NCBI GenBank assembly: GCA_937950565.1
Contig: CALFCS010000071.1
Location: 1 to 17,491, forward strand
Direction: 5' to 3'
Origin: an uncultured Lachnospiraceae bacterium
GTDB lineage: Bacteria > Bacillota > Clostridia > Lachnospirales > Lachnospiraceae
DNA length: 17,491 bases
Positions 15,627 to 17,491 of this stretch are shown piece after piece (within the stretch, counting starts at the first letter, position 1; every line of letters starts with the position of its first letter). The notes below the pieces were generated by a model. It saw only the letters and a list, made by a program, of their open reading frames with translations, did no database searches and was not told the origin of the DNA. The translations under genes were made by a program, and so were the position numbers.

Positions 15627-17491
15627 GAAGAAAAAGTGTTATCTATATATCAGAGTTTCTACCGCAATGCAGGTAGAGGGCTACAGCTTAGAAGCGCAGA
15701 AAGATCGTCTGACTAAGTATGCTGATTTTCAACAGATGGAGATTGTCCGTGAATATTGTGATGCAGGAAAATCCGGTAAGAATATTACGGGGAGACCGGA
15801 ATTTTCTCAAATGCTTCAGGATGTGGCGGATGATCGGGATGGGGTAGATTATATCCTTGTGTTTAAACTGTCAAGATTTGGCCGTAATGCAGCAGACGTT
15901 TTGAACTCATTACAATATATTCAGGATTTTGGTGTGAACCTGATCTGTGTTGAGGATGGAATTGATTCGTCTAAGGATTCGGGAAAGCTGACGATTACGG
16001 TACTCTCCGCTGTGGCTGAAATTGAAAGAGAAAATATTCTGGTTCAGACAATGGAGGGACGAAAGCAAAAAGCCAGGGAAGGAAAATGGAATGGTGGCCT
16101 TGCGCCATTTGGATATAGCATTGACAGCAAAGAGGATACTCTTGTTATTGAACCAGATGAGGCAGAGATCGTAAGAATCATATATGAAAAATATGTCAAT
16201 GAAGATATGGGGATTGATACGATCTGCAATTATCTGAACCAGCACGGTTATGAAAAACGAAAGGGAAGGGATTTTGAGCTTAACTATTTTACCCGTGGAC
16301 TTTTAGTGAATATTCTTGATAATCCCGTGTATACCGGAAAAATAGCATATGGTAAAAGTAAAACACAAAAAGTGAAAGGGACCAGAGATCAGTATCATCG
16401 TGTAAAGGTGGACGATTATCTTCTTGCAGACGGAAAGCATGAGGCAATTATAAATGAGAACCTGTGGGAAGAAGCACAACAAAAGAGAAAAGAGAATGGT
16501 GTGAAATGGAATAAAACACATAGTCTGGAGCATGAGCATATTTTGTCTGGTATTATTAAATGCCCACTTTGTGGAACCGGAATGGCGGGAACCGTCCGCC
16601 GCCGGAAAAACAAAAAGACCGGTGAATACAAAGATGATTTTTATTACAGATGTCTGCATCGGAAGAAAATGGACGAAGAACATTTTTGTAACTACAAATT
16701 TTCTTTGAACCAGAATGAGCTTAACCAGCAGGTAGAAGAAGTTATCCTGGATATGATAAATAATGAAAGTTTTGGAGAGTTCATTAAACATAGACTGGAA
16801 CAGAAAATAGATGTCAGTGCTTTAGAGGAAGAAAGAGAACAGTTGAGGCAGCAGCTCCGTCAGCTGACAGGTGCGAAGAAGAAACTGATGGATATGCTTG
16901 ACAAGCTGGATGTAAGTGATAAGCATTATGACCGGAAGTATCAGGATATGCAAGACCGTTTGGATACGCTTTATGATAAGATCAGTGATATAGAGGATAT
17001 GATTACTGATATCAATGAAAAAATCCATAATGCGTATAGTGAGCATTTAACGGCAAAAGAAGTCTATAAAATCCTGGAACACTTTGATATAATATACTAT
17101 AAAATGACAGACCTGGAGAAGAAGGAGTTTATCAAGAATTTTATTGAGAGCATAGAGTTATACCCGGATCGGAAAACGAACGAACGCATTATTCAGCAGA
17201 TCAACTTCAAGTTTCCTGTTTATTATGATGGACAAGAGGGGTATGAAATTCGGTTGCTCAATGAAAAGACAGTCGAGACTGTTGTTCTTTTGTCCCAATA
17301 TCGAGACAAGAGTACTTGTCTCGATGAACGCGGCAGTCGGCAAATCGAGATGCAAGCATCTCGGCTTGCCTCGTTGCTCGCGCAAAAACCAGATGACACG
17401 ATAGAGATCGACTTAGACCTGGACGAGCTGGATGCCACCAGTGCCGAGTTGAAAGCAACCTATCAGGAAATCAAAGATTATGTGCTGAAAG
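15616..17491 (+). CDS. Large serine recombinase 2 (3' end beyond window), palindrome-interrupted tail
   Basis: At least 625 residues of a second large serine recombinase, in a different frame and overlapping the first by 11 bases, run off the window edge without a stop. Catalytic Ser15 (YIRVST), the block KLSRFGRNAADVL, the zinc-ribbon cysteines C316, C319, C346 and C358 (KCPLCG, YRCLH, FCNYK) and a coiled coil (about 390-480) are intact. The resolvase domain is clearly related to that of recombinase 1. From residue 553 it has VETVVLLSQ, then a 28-residue insertion encoded by a palindromic element, then KPDDTIEIDLDLDELDATSA and KATYQEIKDYVLK, the same RlmD-like tail. The pair may act together, as CcrA/CcrB do in SCCmec, or on different sites. 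No separate ribosome site or promoter is needed, since translation can be coupled. Confidence 0.88.
   Translation, partial: MKDKKKKCYLYIRVSTAMQVEGYSLEAQKDRLTKYADFQQMEIVREYCDAGKSGKNITGRPEFSQMLQDVADDRDGVDYILVFKLSRFGRNAADVLNSLQYIQDFGVNLICVEDGIDSSKDSGKLTITVLSAVAEIERENILVQTMEGRKQKAREGKWNGGLAPFGYSIDSKEDTLVIEPDEAEIVRIIYEKYVNEDMGIDTICNYLNQHGYEKRKGRDFELNYFTRGLLVNILDNPVYTGKIAYGKSKTQKVKGTRDQYHRVKVDDYLLADGKHEAIINENLWEEAQQKRKENGVKWNKTHSLEHEHILSGIIKCPLCGTGMAGTVRRRKNKKTGEYKDDFYYRCLHRKKMDEEHFCNYKFSLNQNELNQQVEEVILDMINNESFGEFIKHRLEQKIDVSALEEEREQLRQQLRQLTGAKKKLMDMLDKLDVSDKHYDRKYQDMQDRLDTLYDKISDIEDMITDINEKIHNAYSEHLTAKEVYKILEHFDIIYYKMTDLEKKEFIKNFIESIELYPDRKTNERIIQQINFKFPVYYDGQEGYEIRLLNEKTVETVVLLSQYRDKSTCLDERGSRQIEMQASRLASLLAQKPDDTIEIDLDLDELDATSAELKATYQEIKDYVLK
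17299..17382 (+). repeat. In-frame palindromic (REP-like) element inside recombinase 2
   Basis: This 84-bp segment holds two hairpins. The first is atcgagacaag-agta-cttgtctcgat (17300-17325), a perfect 11-bp stem. The second is an interrupted stem at 17339-17370, with ggcaa and ttgcc outside and cgagatgc-aa-gcatctcg inside. Removing it joins VETVVLLSQ to KPDDTIEID, which I recall as the uninterrupted form of this tail. The flanking caa (17296-17298 and 17383-17385) may be a 3-bp target duplication. It is 28 codons long and keeps the frame open. Confidence 0.65.

Noticed and set aside
1..17491. CRISPR arrays, tRNA or rRNA genes
   Set aside because: I saw no regularly spaced repeats with spacers and no cloverleaf or rRNA-like sequence in any gap.

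Overview
The window looks like the right-hand (mobilisation, regulation and integration) part of an integrative and conjugative element from a gut Clostridia species, most likely Lachnospiraceae. The evidence is the set of protein families: a SNF2-type element helicase, an NPPY methyltransferase, an XF1762-type protein, an ArdC/YodL polyvalent protein, a MOBP-type relaxase with MobC, a sigma-like regulator and large serine recombinases. Shine-Dalgarno sites are strong and genes overlap tightly, as is usual in Firmicutes. The species and the element family (Tn1549-like) are inferred from recalled family knowledge, not from a search. No type IV secretion genes (VirB4, VirD4) are visible; they would be expected to the left of base 1.

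Layout. 1-1817: the 3' part of a SNF2-family helicase gene whose 5' part is missing; homologous sequence begins abruptly near base 48 and an in-frame stop lies at 27-29. 1822-1863: terminator. 1883-8722: a compact plus-strand operon of overlapping genes: N6-adenine methyltransferase-like protein, XF1762/GNAT-like protein, a 1580-residue protein (ArdC, metallopeptidase, YodL, DUF4316, DUF3849-like and nucleotidyltransferase domains), a 77-residue transfer-assisting-type protein and a YodL/DUF4316 protein. It ends at a terminator (8733-8770). 8830-9258: an orphan 142-residue protein. 9318-10185: a strong promoter driving an overlapping pair, a 61-residue protein and a GNAT acetyltransferase, which looks like a toxin-antitoxin module. 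10192-10233: a bidirectional terminator between convergent units. 10238-12278 (minus): relaxase and MobC, overlapping. 12279-12551: a palindrome-rich gap, probably containing oriT. 12552-13577: a sigma-region-4/alpha-CTD regulator and a 57-residue protein, each preceded by a copy of the same 48-bp sequence. 13598-17491: a good promoter and two overlapping large serine recombinases, the second cut by the window edge.

How they work together (inference): the recombinases excise and integrate the element. MobC and the relaxase process oriT. The helicase and methyltransferase act on element DNA, and the ArdC fusion guards incoming single-stranded DNA. The sigma-like protein probably controls the right-end genes. 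The GNAT pair would stabilise the element.

Most notable: both recombinases carry a C-terminal tail that I recall from Lachnospiraceae RlmD/RumA methyltransferases; the second tail is interrupted in frame by an 84-bp palindromic element; three unrelated proteins of the left operon share a C-terminal SVLxxLxxKQ motif; the sigma-4/alpha-CTD fusion lies between two 48-bp repeats; and an intact-looking nucleotidyltransferase site is buried in the ArdC fusion.
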